DNA from: Circinella minor
Lineage: Eukaryota > Mucoromycota > Mucoromycetes > Mucorales > Lichtheimiaceae
Assembly (NCBI GenBank): GCA_016758965.1
Contig: JAEPRB010000015.1
Span: 248,001-312,000 of the forward strand
Length of the DNA stretch: 64,000 bases
Reading direction: 5' to 3'
The notes under the pieces were generated by a model. That model worked only from the letters and a program-made list of their open reading frames with translations. It was not told the DNA's origin and ran no database searches. Below are positions 1 through 13,995 of this stretch, one piece after another (position 1 is the stretch's first letter; each line of letters opens with the position of its first letter). The translations under genes and the position numbers were made by a program.

Positions 1-2618
1 TGGTTGCAATATTTGGAGCATTAAGTTCACTAGTGATTGTTGGAAGACCTATATGTACAGTTCAGTATATGATGATTTTTATTTTTTATCTTGTTTATCA
101 ATTTTTTATACCTGGAAAATATATGGTGCTTGACAATCCTGGCATAGAAGCTTGCATCATGAGAATACTTAAGATTCCAATTTTTGTTTTGTTGGAACTA
201 AGGCGAGGATCTCTATCAACGGCAGGTCGTATTAATAATCTCGATTTTAGCCATTGTATAAACCGACTTTTTTTATTATTTTCTGATTGCGGTTCCATAA
301 TGTTTTGTAGACTCTTTTTGTTTTATTAAACTGTATTGTCTAATAGATGGTAATAAGAATATACTTATTTTTTTTATATAATTGAGAAAGAAGAATGAGA
401 AGAAAATTACGTGTGCTTTATAACAAAAAAAAAATCGAAAGTAATGATAAACAAGAATTATTATCATTAGACAATATATGTGATATCAAATAATAATCTT
501 CTTGTGCTTTACATGTAAGGCACAAGAATTATCACCAGAAAAAGAAAAAAAAAACAAGAGACTTTTATATAAGGTTTATTTTTACTCATTTCTTCTGGGT
601 GTTTAGGTAAAAAAAAAAAAAAATATTCCATTCTTGGGCTGCATATGCATCTATATTTTCCAACCATTTTTTTTTTTTACCTCATTGGCAAAAGACTCTT
701 TACTGAATACAACAGTTTATTCTTAGTAGTTACTAAAAATACTATATTATATATACAATTACGTAGACCTTGTTTTTTTTACGCACGCAAAATTTTCTAC
801 CATGTTTTCAACCTCACTTTTTACACACTCCCTCCCCTCGATTTTTGCACTACTTTCGAGCCAAATTCCACTTGTACAAAAAGTAAAGTTCGACTGTTGT
901 TAATAATATTGTAAACACAAATCTCAATCACAGTTTTTTTTTTTTTTTTTTTCAAAACTCGGTGTGGATATGATCACAAGAAGAAAGATGATGCATTAAA
1001 CTGCCAGTAGACATTGTGGTGTGGGAAAAGTGTAATGCATGGATATGCACTCTCTCCGAATTAATTATATAAAGTACAGATTGCAAATCGGATAAATAAT
1101 ACTCTACTATTGCATAAGGCCTACGTACCATGTGATCTACATTATGTTATTATTCTAGGCGCGCAAGATTACATCTGATCATTCTTATTACAGGACTAAT
1201 AATATACTTAATTACAAGTATTTTTTTACGATGTGTTTATTAAGAATATTAAGAGTGTAACACTTTTCAATTGTTGTTTATTTACCCCTGAAAATAAATA
1301 AATAAAAAAATGATACAATCTCATTAATTATTGACTTCATCATTATTCGTCACAAATTTCATCAAAAATCATCATTGTTATTGGATAAGTTGCTTTTGTT
1401 GGATGGCTGCTTTACATTATTTGATATTCCATAACGTGATCAATTTTTATTTACAATGCTTTAGGTTACGTATTAATTCATTATTATTTTTTCGAGAAGT
1501 GCAGTTGTGCTTTCTCGGAATTAAAGAATGGCACAGCCCCTCGGTAAATTAAATACATACTTTTCTGACAAGTGCAGCTATTACTGTATCACCTGATTTA
1601 TACCATATCGGGCTTACATATTATTTTTGCTTTCTATCAAAAGTAACCTATGATACATATTAAACACAGCTAAATGAAAAAAAAAAAAAAAAAGATAGAA
1701 CAATTACTTATACAAAGTAGCATAGAAAGGAACTTCTACCATTTTTTTTATCAAGTTAGATTATGTTTATTTTACGCCTCAAAAAATCAAAATATTTAGG
1801 TATTTGAAATGACAGGAGATGAATCACTTTTAACCTTTATTTTCCTTGAATTTGTGAAACATATTAATCACATGACTGGTATATACATAGCTGTGCAGCA
1901 CTATGAATAATACTAGGAGACAATAATAAACATATTATGTATGAATGCCCGATAAAACGATTGGAGAACAAGGATCAAGGGGAGTGGAGGGGGGAGTTTG
2001 GTTTAAGATTACATTATTATTATACACTCTACTTGTTATAATAAAATATATATAAAAACCTGTTTTATAAACTTTTTTTTTCCTTTTTTTTCCGTTTTCT
2101 ATTAATTTTAATAAATGTTTTATCAGAACCAAAAATGCAATGACAAAATGATAGTACGTAGTGATATTACCATTATTTGTGGTAATGATTATGATAATAT
2201 ATAGTAATAGTACTCGTAGTTATCTTGTGTCAGCTATTGCTACAACTATTAAAATTGATAGTAACAATGCTACCAATACTTTTTATAATTATAGTGCATT
2301 ATTTATTGCACAGCTTGATAAAGATTGTATTAACAAGTTTGAAAGTCATATTTCACTTTCACTGAATAAAAGCCTCCTGCTTTTTCATGTTATTCAAGAA
2401 AAAACGATATGATTACAATCAGTAGTTATGATGCTCTCGTTGTATAATATTCATAGTGGAGCAAAGTACAGTGAGATGATAATATAAAATAAAATTTATT
2501 CCGATGAATATCCATAAACGATTTCTTTTACAAATGTACATTTAAATTTATGTGTATACATGAAGACAGAGGCATTTTGAATGAATTATAATAATGTGTA
2601 ATGATAGGGCGAATAGAG
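1..2618. other. AT-rich stretch with no convincing gene
   Basis: No open frame here resembles a known protein or has a codon pattern like the genes downstream. The stretch is AT-rich with many homopolymer A and T runs (for example near 930-952 and 1678-1694). The left edge might hold the end of a gene lying outside the window, but nothing supports that. The right end is the probable 3' flank of the F-box gene. Confidence 0.6.
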
Positions 2619-3704
2619 TTATAAAGGTTGTTCAATGGACGGTAAAAGAGGAGTAACCATTACACTATATTGTTTGCTTTTTTGTTGAGAAAAAGGAGGA
2701 TGGGTACGATATTTATATTGTACAGTATAAGTACTCCTTCGTTGAATCATCGGGCCTGGGTATAATGACAAATTAATAAGACATTCGCATAAATCACTAT
2801 AATATTCCAATGAAGGAGGTAAAATCCATTCTAGCGAAAGATACTCAAGATTTGGTAATGATTGAACTAGTTTACAAAGTTTTTGAATATCCAAAAAATC
2901 ATCCACATAGGCCAATTCGAGCCGTATCAAGTTTTTCATATTTAAACGTATTAATGCTTCAACATCTTGGTCCATTAAAAGTGAATCCTGGATTGCTGCA
3001 CAAAGGGATAAATAAGGTCGTGTGTGTAATACCAATTGAGTACATTTTGTAAATGACGCCAAGAGGGAGTATAAATGGTATGGATGACATGGTCGGTAAT
3101 TGGTTAATTTTACATGGCCAGAAAAATCAGTTGGTATAGATGGTGATAAAATGTAGTTATTGTTGTTGTTGTTGTTATCATTTTGGTCGAATAATCGGAC
3201 CCCTTCAGTGATTTGATCAAATTCCATTACAAGTTCTGTAAGACGTGGGAATAATTTTTCCAAGGTGATGGCCATTGATCGAATATGTTGTTTCTTTTTA
3301 ATTCTTCCTTGCTGCTCATTATCATCATCATCATTAGAAAAGTAAATGTGGTTATTTTCTTCTTCAATTTGTATTCGTTGTTCTTCTTCTTCTAGTAATT
3401 CCCATCCGGAGAGAATATGTCCCATAGATGTAACAGCATATCGTGAAAGTGTTCTTTGTGAATGATCAACGATAGAAACGGAACGCATGTATCGACTTGC
3501 ACGTTCAGAATATAATTTGTTTTTAAAGAGTTTTGATGATAGCGCAAAAAGCTCGTTTGGTTTTGTAATGGAGATTTCTTGATATACCACAGGTAACATC
3601 GACCAATAGCAATGGGTGCATGTTATTGCCAATGCACCCGCACTTTCTGCTGAGAGATAAGTACTTATACAAGAAAGTAATTCAGATGGTAACTTTTGAA
3701 GCAT
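2619..3704 (-). CDS. F-box domain protein
   Basis: Single-exon gene of about 361 aa. The N-terminus (MLQKLPSELLSCISTYL) matches the F-box consensus, in which a short Leu-Pro-x-Glu-Leu-Leu helix binds Skp1 in SCF ubiquitin ligases. The rest is rich in Leu/Ile and reads like irregular leucine-rich repeats (around 'LPNLEYLSLEW'), the usual substrate-binding half of fungal F-box proteins. Low-complexity acidic and poly-Asn tracts interrupt the middle. The frame stays open upstream to 3776, adding 24 mostly hydrophobic residues. I prefer the internal Met at 3704 because the F-box begins right there. The substrate cannot be inferred. Family-level call is fairly safe; nothing more specific is. Confidence 0.8.
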   Translation of the reverse strand: MLQKLPSELLSCISTYLSAESAGALAITCTHCYWSMLPVVYQEISITKPNELFALSSKLFKNKLYSERASRYMRSVSIVDHSQRTLSRYAVTSMGHILSGWELLEEEEQRIQIEEENNHIYFSNDDDDNEQQGRIKKKQHIRSMAITLEKLFPRLTELVMEFDQITEGVRLFDQNDNNNNNNNYILSPSIPTDFSGHVKLTNYRPCHPYHLYSLLASFTKCTQLVLHTRPYLSLCAAIQDSLLMDQDVEALIRLNMKNLIRLELAYVDDFLDIQKLCKLVQSLPNLEYLSLEWILPPSLEYYSDLCECLINLSLYPGPMIQRRSTYTVQYKYRTHPPFSQQKSKQYSVMVTPLLPSIEQPL

Positions 3705-3999
3705 CAGTTGAGTAATGAAACAAAAAAAAAATGAAGAAGAAAGAACGTAGAGAAATAATAAGCAAAAAGGAAACAATTTTCATTTTCATTTTTATTTTCT
3801 TCGTTCGCTTAATATATTATGGTAAATCTATTCTATGTTTCATTTTTTTCAGGAACCATTTAAAATTCACTATTTAATCAACTGAAACATGATTTCAGAT
3901 AGCATCAAAAATACTTATTATTATTGAAAAAAAAAAAAGATATTATAATTTTTAAAAGAAAAAATGGTATTACACATAAATGTTATTAAAAAATATTAA

Positions 4000-6900
4000 T
4001 TATAAATGACTTGTATATCTTGTCGAACACTTCATAGTATGAAGACCATCATAATCAAAAATGGCTTCCACTGCGTCCCATAAAGATTTACAATAAATAA
4101 ATCTGATTGATTGACGAATATTCTCAGGTACATCTTGTAAAACCTCTCGCTGATTGGTTGCAGGTAAAAGAATACGCTCAATTCCAGCTCGATGGGCTGA
4201 AATAACTTTTTCCTTGACACCGCCAATGCTTCGAATTTGGCCCCGCAATGTAATTTCACCAGTCATTGCTGTTGTTTTAGGAACGGATTTACCCGATAGT
4301 AAAGATATGATAGCTGTTACCATGGTAATTCCTAATTGTTTATGCTTTTAGTATAAATATATACAATAATAATGCTATTAATATCGGATGTAGATGCATT
4401 ACTACATACCTGCTGAAGGCCCATCTTTTCGAACTGCTCCAGCAGCAAGGTGAATATGTAGATCCATATCAGATAAAAGTTCATCCTTTCTTGAAGCGGT
4501 TAATCCCAAAGCATAAGCATTCGATTTGATCCACGAAAGTGCAATATAAGCCGATTCTTTAAGCACATCACCCAGAGAGCCTATAATCCAATGATTGTTT
4601 CATTAATGCATTTTTAGATCCACCAATAAAGAAAATATCTTGTGAAACAATAAAATATATACCTGTTAACGTCAATCGCCCACGGCCTGGCATTTGATTT
4701 ACCTCAATAGGCAAAATACCACCCATACCACCTTGTGTATACGCTAATCCAAATACAACACCCGGTACAGCTTCTTCACCATCCACCATGTCAAAATCAT
4801 AAAGAGGAGCCTGGTAGAAAATATATTATTATCTCTTATTAATTCGTCTTTCAACCACAAAAAAAAAATTGAAGAAAAGCACATGTTTAATACATAACGT
4901 TAGAAAAGAAAAAAAAAATATACTTACACCTAAGATAACATGTATATCATCAATCTCAATCTTGGGTTTCAAGTCAGATGACAACAATAGCGAAGACGAA
5001 GAGGATTGAGACAAATGAAGTTGTTGTAACTTTTTGGTTTCACTTTTTTCCGCCATATCTGCGTATTCTTTACATCTGTATCGACATAAGCTTGCCATAT
5101 TTCGATCCAAGTTGCGTACACCGCTTTCTTGAGTATAGTGCTCAATAATATAAAGCAACGCACTATCCGATAAAGTAATCCCCATCTTTCCAAGTCCATG
5201 CGCTTCTATCTGTTTTGGCCATAAATAAGATCGAGCAATATGCATTTTTTCATCTGTTGTATATCCACTTAAATGAACCACTTCCATACGATCCAGTAAA
5301 GGTCCAGGGATGGATTCCATTGAGTTGGCAGTGGCAATAAATAAAACTTGAGACAAATCAAATGGGATATTTAAAAAGTGGTCCATAAATGATATATTTT
5401 GACTTGGATCCAATACTTCCAACATTGCAGCGGCTTTTTGTATAATAAAATACATTAGTTTGTTAATTAGTTTTTCTTTCTCCTCTTTTACGTCACAAGT
5501 ATGTATAATTTTTTTTGTTTCTGATATATTACCTGGATCACCTTGATTTGAATTTTGAACCATCTTGTCAATTTCATCTATACAATAAATTAATTAGCAC
5601 TATATTACAACAGACAGCTAATCATATTCTAAGCTGCCCTCCATCCTTTTTTTTATTATTATTATTTACGTACCAAGAAGAATGACTGGATTCTTCACAC
5701 CACATTTTCTCATTCCATTTATAAGTAAACCTGGCATGGCTGCAACATAAGTTCTTCGATGACCACTATATGAACGGTATGGTTGGCAAAACATAAGCAT
5801 TTTCTCTCCTTTGATCTTTTTTTTTTTCATCATAAACACCTGTATTACTTACCGAATATCTGCTTCATCACGTATACTACCTAGCGACATTCTATAAAAT
5901 TTTCGATTCAATGCTGTAGCAATAGACCGAGCAAGGGTTGTTTTACCTACACCAGGCTAAAAATCATTCAAAGTTAATTATCTTTTTCTCCCCTTTTTTC
6001 TAAATCTACAGGAGTTGTTTTTTTTTAATACTTACTGGTCCGACCAAACATAAAATAGGAGGACTGAGATCTTTTTTTACTTTAATGACGGAAAGGTATT
6101 CTAATATTCGGCGCTTAACTTGTCCTAAACTAATAATAATAATAATAATAATAATAATATATTGACAAAATAATATATTATGCATAAATATACAAGTTTT
6201 CATGTACGTGATTACTTCTTTGTAAATAAATAAAAATAAAAATGGTTTTGCTTACCCATAATGATCAGTATCTAAATGTTTTTGTGCAACAGTAATACTA
6301 ACATCATCAGTATACGTTGTTGTTGTTGCTAATTGTTGTTGCCAGGGCAGTGAAGCCACCAGTTCCAAATAACTACGCAAAATACCAGATTCAGGGGTGG
6401 AAGGTGTTAATTTACGAAGGCGTTTTATATCTCTACTAACAACAGATGTTGCATAGGTTGGCAAGTTGGCTTGATTGAGTTGACGGACAAGATCAGCAAG
6501 TTCTTCGTCATCTTCATTGGATGATGTTATTATATTTGTTACATTAGTATTACGATTGTTGTTGTTGGTCTTGAAAATAATATTGTATGGATTATTATTT
6601 TTTCTCGTTGATCTTAATTGTTGCTGTTGTTGTGGTAACACAAAGTGATTGTTATGTTTACGCTCAATGCGATGAAACTAGTGTACATAGCAACATCATT
6701 TTTTTTTCTTTGTTAGTATACAAACCATAATTTGTTTTAAGAACACTAGACAAAAGAATCTTACTTGATGTCTTAAATAAAATTCACGACGATGATGGTC
6801 AAGTGCTTGTTCAACCGTTTGCTGCATTTCTGTAGACGTTCGTAATGTCTACATAAAGGGTATTAAAATAATAATAATGTGTTACATACATATATGATTA

Positions 6901-7672
6901 ATTAATATCATTATGAATATAAATTTAAACATATATATATATATATATATATATTATGCATTGTTTTCTAAACGGAAAAGTTCCGTGCATCTTTTACCTG
7001 CAAATGACAGCTGACCACCTTAATAGCCAGTTCCAATAATTGTTGATAATGAACTGCTTCTAATGCAGATAGTTTATCATCAAAAGTAGCTGACTCGGTA
7101 AGATAAAGCAAAAGACTGATAATACTGGGTAAAGGTTCATTTGCCATGCTTCTTGTCAATTGTAAAAGAATTGCATCAGCGATCCCCAACTCTTGCATTC
7201 TTGTTATGTACTCTTTGCATAATACACGGAATTGAGCTTCATTGGCTTCTTGATTAATCTTGGTACTGTTGCACCCGTTGTTTTTGTTATATTTATCCTC
7301 TTCTCGTCCATTGTCATCGTCCATAACAAAATGATGTGTCACTAAGGCTTCAAAAGAGGTACCTTCGTACACAATATCAGTAACGCGAGATCGACATAGG
7401 CCTTGAACATGTAATACAGTAGTACCAGGAAGTGATTGGTCGACGTTTAATATTTCAGCAGTACATCCAAAGTGATATAACCGACCTAAATCATCATTTA
7501 AACCAGCAATAGTATTACCCCTTGGGTTTTTCATTAAAGGAATACATACAATGAAGTCATTCTTAATCAAATGCTTTGCTTCAGCATCAGATAATGTATA
7601 ATTGGTAACAATAGATGGTAAAAGAACTTTATCATATAATGGAAGAATGGGAAGTTGATCAGGTAATGACAT
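4000..7672 (-). CDS. Lon protease, peroxisomal type (LONP2/Pln-like)
   Basis: ATP-dependent serine protease rebuilt from 11 exons: 7672-6998, 6848-6765, 6677-6256, 6129-6036, 5956-5853, 5765-5674, 5577-5533, 5433-4928, 4810-4663, 4580-4410, 4331-4000 (890 aa, all GT-AG and in phase). Exon 1 is the Lon N-terminal substrate-binding domain (starts [20 protein letters not shown]). The AAA+ module has Walker A GPPGVGKT near residue 425 and Walker B VILLDEID near 487. The protease domain has the catalytic Ser in KDGPSAG (about 778) and Lys in GGVKEKV (about 820), the expected spacing of roughly 42. There is no mitochondrial presequence, and the protein ends in Ser-His-Leu, a PTS1 variant. This points to the peroxisomal matrix form that degrades damaged matrix proteins. 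A fungal-type Gln/Asn-rich insert sits in exon 3. It is divergent from the RS-domain gene, with about 355 bp between starts. Confidence 0.93.
6930..6955. repeat. (AT)n microsatellite in Lon intron 1
   Basis: Perfect AT alternation just after exon 1 in the transcribed direction. Another simple repeat, (AAT)n at 6131-6159, lies at the acceptor side of intron 3. Confidence 0.9.
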
Positions 7673-8026
7673 TATAGTATTAATACTAAATATGAAACAG
7701 GAAAGAAAAATGGAAAGAAAGAAAAGATAAAACTAAAAAGAAGTATGGATATGTGTAAATGTGTTGCTTTTATTATTAAAGGTTGCTTGGCAGATCTAAT
7801 GCATATTATATTTCTAAAAGAACAATTTACATTCTACCCCTTGTTTTCATGATAGAACCAACAACAAAACCTCCTTGCAGTTTTCTCTCTTTTTTAATTG
7901 TGTTGGTGCGGAATTTCATCCACTCTCCCTAAAGGTGAAAAATATATTAATGCTTATGTCGGTGAACGGAGCATTATTACTCGTGAACACACTTTTTTTT
8001 TGTTTGCCACAACAACAATAATTATA

Positions 8027-9417
8027 ATGGGTCGATCGGATCGTTCCGTTGAACGCCACTCTTCTTCTTCAAGGAGAAGATCGCGTTCACCATCGTCACG
8101 ACGTGATCGTTCACGTTCTCGTTCACCTTCTTCACGTAGTAGAAGACATCATCGTCGCCATCGATCTCCTTCTGTTGATAGTGAATCTGATCGTGGTAGT
8201 TCACGTAGACATCATCGTCGTCATCATAGTTCACGTTCTGATCAGTAAGTATATACTATATTTTATGGATTGATCCCTAGAATTAGAGCAACTGTATTTA
8301 TTTACCATTTGATAATGTATATAGCAAACATCGACGACGATCACGTTCAGTGTCTTCGGTTTCTTCTTCAGAAGATAGTTCGTCAGAAGATGACCGACGT
8401 AGTAGAAAGCGACACAAGAAAAGTTCTTCAAAAAAGAGCAGTAAAGACAAAAAACACAAGTCAAAGGTATGAAAGGTTATTCTTAATTTTGTGAATGAAT
8501 GTACATAGGGTAACAAGTGAATAAATAATAATAATTATGAATGTTACAGAAAAAGTCGAAGAAGAAGAAAAAGAGTAGATTGGGTTCTGTTGGTAACGAA
8601 TGGGGTAAATATGGTATTATTCATGAAGCAGAGTAAGTTACTTATTTCAATACGTTTTTTTTTCCTCTTTGTGCTTTTCAGTAAACTTATGATACATATT
8701 TTAATATTTTAGTATTTTCACCAAAGAAGCAGTAAGTAGAATGATCTTTGTCATTATTATTAATATTATTCTAGATTATGGATGAAACAAGTATATTTAT
8801 GATAACCATTATATATAGGAATTCCAAGCATGGTTAATAGAAATTAAAAAGGCTGATATTATGATATTACCACAATCGAAACGCAAAGAAATGTTTATTG
8901 ATTTTATGGATGGTAAGAGGAGGGGAAAAAAAAGAATACGTAACTATAAGAAATTATGTTAGAAGGAGGGGAACTTATGTATATTACGTTTGAATATAGA
9001 TTATAATACAGCAACAATGCCTCATGAAAAGTTTTATAACTTGGCAAAATGGGAAACACGTCAACATGCTATGAGAATGGGTGAAAAGGTTCCAGAAGAT
9101 ACTTCATCCATTAATTTAATGAGAGATGAAGAAATATTACGGTAAAAAAGAATTATCCTTTTTTTTTATTTCTATGGGAAAGAAGAAAGCATGTTTTTTT
9201 TCATTATTAATTATTCATATAACTGTTATTAATATTTAGTCAACAACATCGACAAGCTGCTGCAAGAGCTGCTTCCAGTAAACCAACCTTACAATTATCA
9301 TCAGAACAATTGGAAGAACTTACTAAAGTGAATCGTGAGCGTGTTCAAGCAGATCGTATGCGTAAATTAGGATTGACACCAAAAGAAAGTATGGGTGTAC
9401 GATATGAATATGAATAG
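8027..9417 (+). CDS. RS-domain protein with conserved C-terminal module (splicing-type)
   Basis: Seven exons: 8027-8244, 8325-8466, 8550-8632, 8713-8731, 8819-8912, 9000-9141, 9240-9417 (291 aa). The first half is dominated by Arg-Ser/Ser-Arg dipeptides, His-Arg runs and Lys-rich tracts, typical of nuclear speckle or spliceosome-associated proteins. After the basic region comes a conserved-looking block (NEWGKYGIIHEADIF, then EFQAWLIEIKKAD, then DYNTATMPHEKFYN) and a helical Gln/Arg-rich tail. The architecture of basic RS head plus short EFxxWL module resembles small nuclear proteins such as the plant style cell-cycle inhibitor 1 group; I am not certain of orthology. Exon 4 is only 19 nt, a microexon. 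The Lon gene lies head-to-head upstream. Confidence 0.8.
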
Positions 9418-9889
9418 GAAAAAAAAAAGCTTCATCAATCTATTATATATATATATATATATACGTGTTTCTTTCTTCATTCCTTCTTTTCATTTTGTAT
9501 TTTAAAATAAAAATGTTATTTCTTTTTGACAACAAAATGTTTCAATAAGTCGTTCTCATTTAGTAAAAATTAATTTTCGAGTTTATGTCAATATGATTAC
9601 TTTGAGAAGAAAAGAAAGAAAGAAAACAGTATATGACATATGACACCATAACAGATACAGCAAACTACGACTATATAGAAAAGAGTGTTCGTCCGAGTGT
9701 GTGTGTGTTTGTTTGTGCATGTGAAAGAAAGGTATATAAAAGGAGAAAAATAATAATGTTTCGTTATTCATTGCTAAGGATTTGTGTTTTGATTCGTTTT
9801 GAAAATAATGAGATAAGTAAAAAAAGCAGAATGATTTCTCCCGAAGACATGAATAGATGTGTGAGTGTGTGTATACGAGCAAAGATTTT

Positions 9890-10699
<810 letters not shown>

Positions 10700-13600
10700 C
10701 TAAGATAAAATTTAATAGGTTGAAAAAGTACAAAGGAAAAAAAAACAGTCGAAGAAAAAAAAAAAAGGTTAGAAAGAAAAGAAAGGGGAAAAAAGAAGAT
10801 TTCCTGCAAAAAGCTTGTACGCTTTTGATACTCCGTTGTTTGGGATGGGCGCTTGAAAATAATTAGTGAGACAATAATTTTTAAAAGGCAGATTCGATGG
10901 GTCATGTGCATATGTTTTATCAAAGTGTATTGCGGTGCCTGTTTTTTTTTGTTGTCACCCTTGTTATTCTTAGCGAATTACTATTGACAATAACTAGAAT
11001 AAGGTGATGACGTATATATGCATACCGAAATATGAATTATATTTGTACAAATAAATGATAAAAGGTGATAAGTCACTCAACAATACCTTTGTCATTTATA
11101 CAGCAGTTTCGATTTTTGTGTTTCAGATAGTTGGTTTTGAAGTAATACATCATGGGTCTTTTGACTGAATATAAGTTTTTAAGATTGTCTTTAATATACC
11201 TGTTACATATATCTAGAATTATATATGTATTGTTATAACAAGATGATTTGCATAAGCTAGATGCTATTTGTACAGTGAAGCTGGTGTTGCATGTCATGAT
11301 ACAAATCCTATTTCTATTAGTGGCACATAGCTATCAGCATGAACCTTTTATAAACTAGCAATAATAGCTACCTCTGTTCACGCTACTGTGTATAAGAAAT
11401 ATGCTATTTGATTATCATATAGTATACAAAACTAATTATAAGATATAAAACTTTTGATGGAACAAATAATTCAACTATCATTTGGTGTGTAGGATATGAC
11501 ATTTATGAGGCACAAAAAAATATAATTGCTGTGACACTAAAAACATCTACCCATAGGTGTAGATCAACTTTTATCTCCCACTTAATAGGAACCATATTTT
11601 ACCTGGTAACATAGAGAAAGAGAGAAACCCATTGTGTTGGCAGAAACAGAAGTAATTTACAGTCAAACAATAAGTATAACAATATTCCAGGCTTAGTAGT
11701 TAAGACAACTATTCATGGATTGGCTCACTTCACCTGCTAATACCTAATGCCTTTGCTGTTAAAGCACCAGCACGAAACTGTATGGTATGACAACCAGTAA
11801 ATTCTTTCATAAATGACGCGGCGGGGAAAGAATAACCAAACATCTTGCTAAGTTAAGCATCAAGTCTAATCGTAATTGACTCCAACAAAATATGTAGAGC
11901 AGTCTGCTGTGATGCATGACGCGTCCCAGGTTGAGGTAATAAATGGTGCTCTACACACTTCTGTTCGAGAACGATTCAAAAATGAGAGGCATTAGTTGTA
12001 AAGATACTTGGACACTTAATTTTGAACTAGTGGCACTTCTTTTTACTTATCAAGTAGCACTGAACACTCCTCACTATTCTGAGTTTTTGAAATCTCAAGA
12101 TAGCTAAAACTTGGTACATCTTTTATTGAAGCTGATGGTGGTTTTTCGAACTAGACTACTGTCTATAAGTTCAACTATGACTTACGTATTAACTACAATA
12201 GCACCAATTATGGAAAGGATATATAATATAGTATTACGTACAAGTATGAAGTAAAATCAGTAATTTTAATATGTATGCAAGCAAATGTTATCATACGTAT
12301 AACATTATTCAAAATCCCATGATACACTATTGTTCGGCCTATAGTATTGAAGGAAAAAGTATGTCCGATACGTAAAATTTCAAAAAAAAATTGTAACTGT
12401 ATGTCTATACTATCGAAACTGATTAATCGTTGAGATCGCAGATTATAACGGAAGGACTTTTTTTTATTCATGTTATGTATCAAAACTTGGGAATAAGCTA
12501 ACTGAATGCATCTGATTTAATATAGATACTGATATTTTTATTTATATATTCTTGTATGCATAAAAGAGCATGTCAAATTATGCATTTTTGGGATTATATT
12601 ATGATTAGAATTTTAGAAACATGTTAACTGTAGAATATTTTTTTTAAACAATCAAGCGTCTTTTTTTTCGCTATCACAGATTAAGAACAAGCTAATAAAT
12701 TATAAATAATTTCATACGTATTTTAACGACAAAAAGCAAAGATTTTCATATAATCAATTACTAGCAATACATAAAAATATCCTGAGTCAGAAAAATCATT
12801 GTTTGTATGGACAAGTTGCTATTATCAAATATAACACAGAAACCAATGCAAATAGCAGAATCACCATCATTCCTTTACCAAAAAAGAGGTTAGCATAACA
12901 AAAAACACCCACCTTTCCCTTTTTTTTTTTTGCTATCCGCTAAATAATATTACCTCTACATCTTTTCTTTTATTTTATTTTTAATAAAATCTATAATAAC
13001 GTTGCGTCGCTTTCAGTCGCCAATCAATCATTCTTCTTGAGCTAGTAATAAACTGAAAATATTCAATGAAAAAAGGTAGAAGGTAAGTAATAATCCGAAA
13101 AGTAAAAGCTTACGATTATATTATGTATACACATTAGAACCTATAAAAAGATTTTTGTTTAATTTGAAATGGTTATAAATAAACACAAACGCGATCAAAA
13201 TACAAAATAAACCACGGAAATGAAAGATACAGCTGTTAAAAATAAAACAAATGAATTAGCTTTTGTAATTTTAACCGAAAATATTTTTTTTTATAAACTT
13301 CTAAAGTTGGGATGTAGCTTACCATTTTGGCTGGAGAGCTCCTATGGTCAAGTCCAAACTGAAGCATTGTGGATGGACATCATATGTCGGTAGTATTTTT
13401 CTCCGAAAAAAAGCACCACTATATCCTTATCCAAAAGAGATCCCCCCCTCCTTATTCAACTATCCTACCGATAAAAATTGAGCATAATAGTGGATGTTAA
13501 AATAAAATGAAATTGAAACATTTACCAACAAAATTCAGGTCCTAAAATGTTGTATGCACCATACTTTTAATACCAAGGAGTTATTTTCAGATATCGAAGT

Positions 13601-13995
13601 ATTAATTCATGAATAATAGTAATTATGGCGGATCTAGTGAAAACAGTTAGATGTAGTTCGGTGCAAAAAGTTAAGCAATCCATTAAAAAATAAAATCGAA
13701 AAAAAGAGTGATTCTCCTTCCCTTGATAATATTGAAGTGTTTGATAAGTTTATGAGAATTATAACATCTATCAAACCGCATTAGAGTAAAAGGTAATATA
13801 GTCAAAGAAGTAAAATAGAAGTATCGTAAAAAAGAAAAAAAATAGTTTGCTTATTTTATAACCTCCCCCCCCAAAAAAAAAAAAAATTAACCACTGCAGG
13901 TGTATGGTCACTTATTATATGTTACAAGTACCCTCCCCCCACACACACACACTTTAAAAAAAAATTTCTTCGTTTCGTCTACACAGCAGTTTTTT
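10700..13995. other. 3.3 kb without a supported gene
   Basis: AT-rich DNA with no ORF that reads as a real protein. A short open frame near 11,880-11,992 (+) reads like a coding fragment but ends at once and has no recognisable family; it may be a relic. Poly-C/poly-A stretches occur at 13,861-13,887, and a CT/CA-rich run at about 13,931-13,953, just beyond the 3' end of the next gene. Confidence 0.5.

Noticed and set aside
11880..11992. Coding-like text and an 8-bp inverted repeat (GTAGAGCA/TGCTCTAC)
   Set aside because: Too short and interrupted on both sides; no family recognised, and the inverted repeat is within chance expectation.
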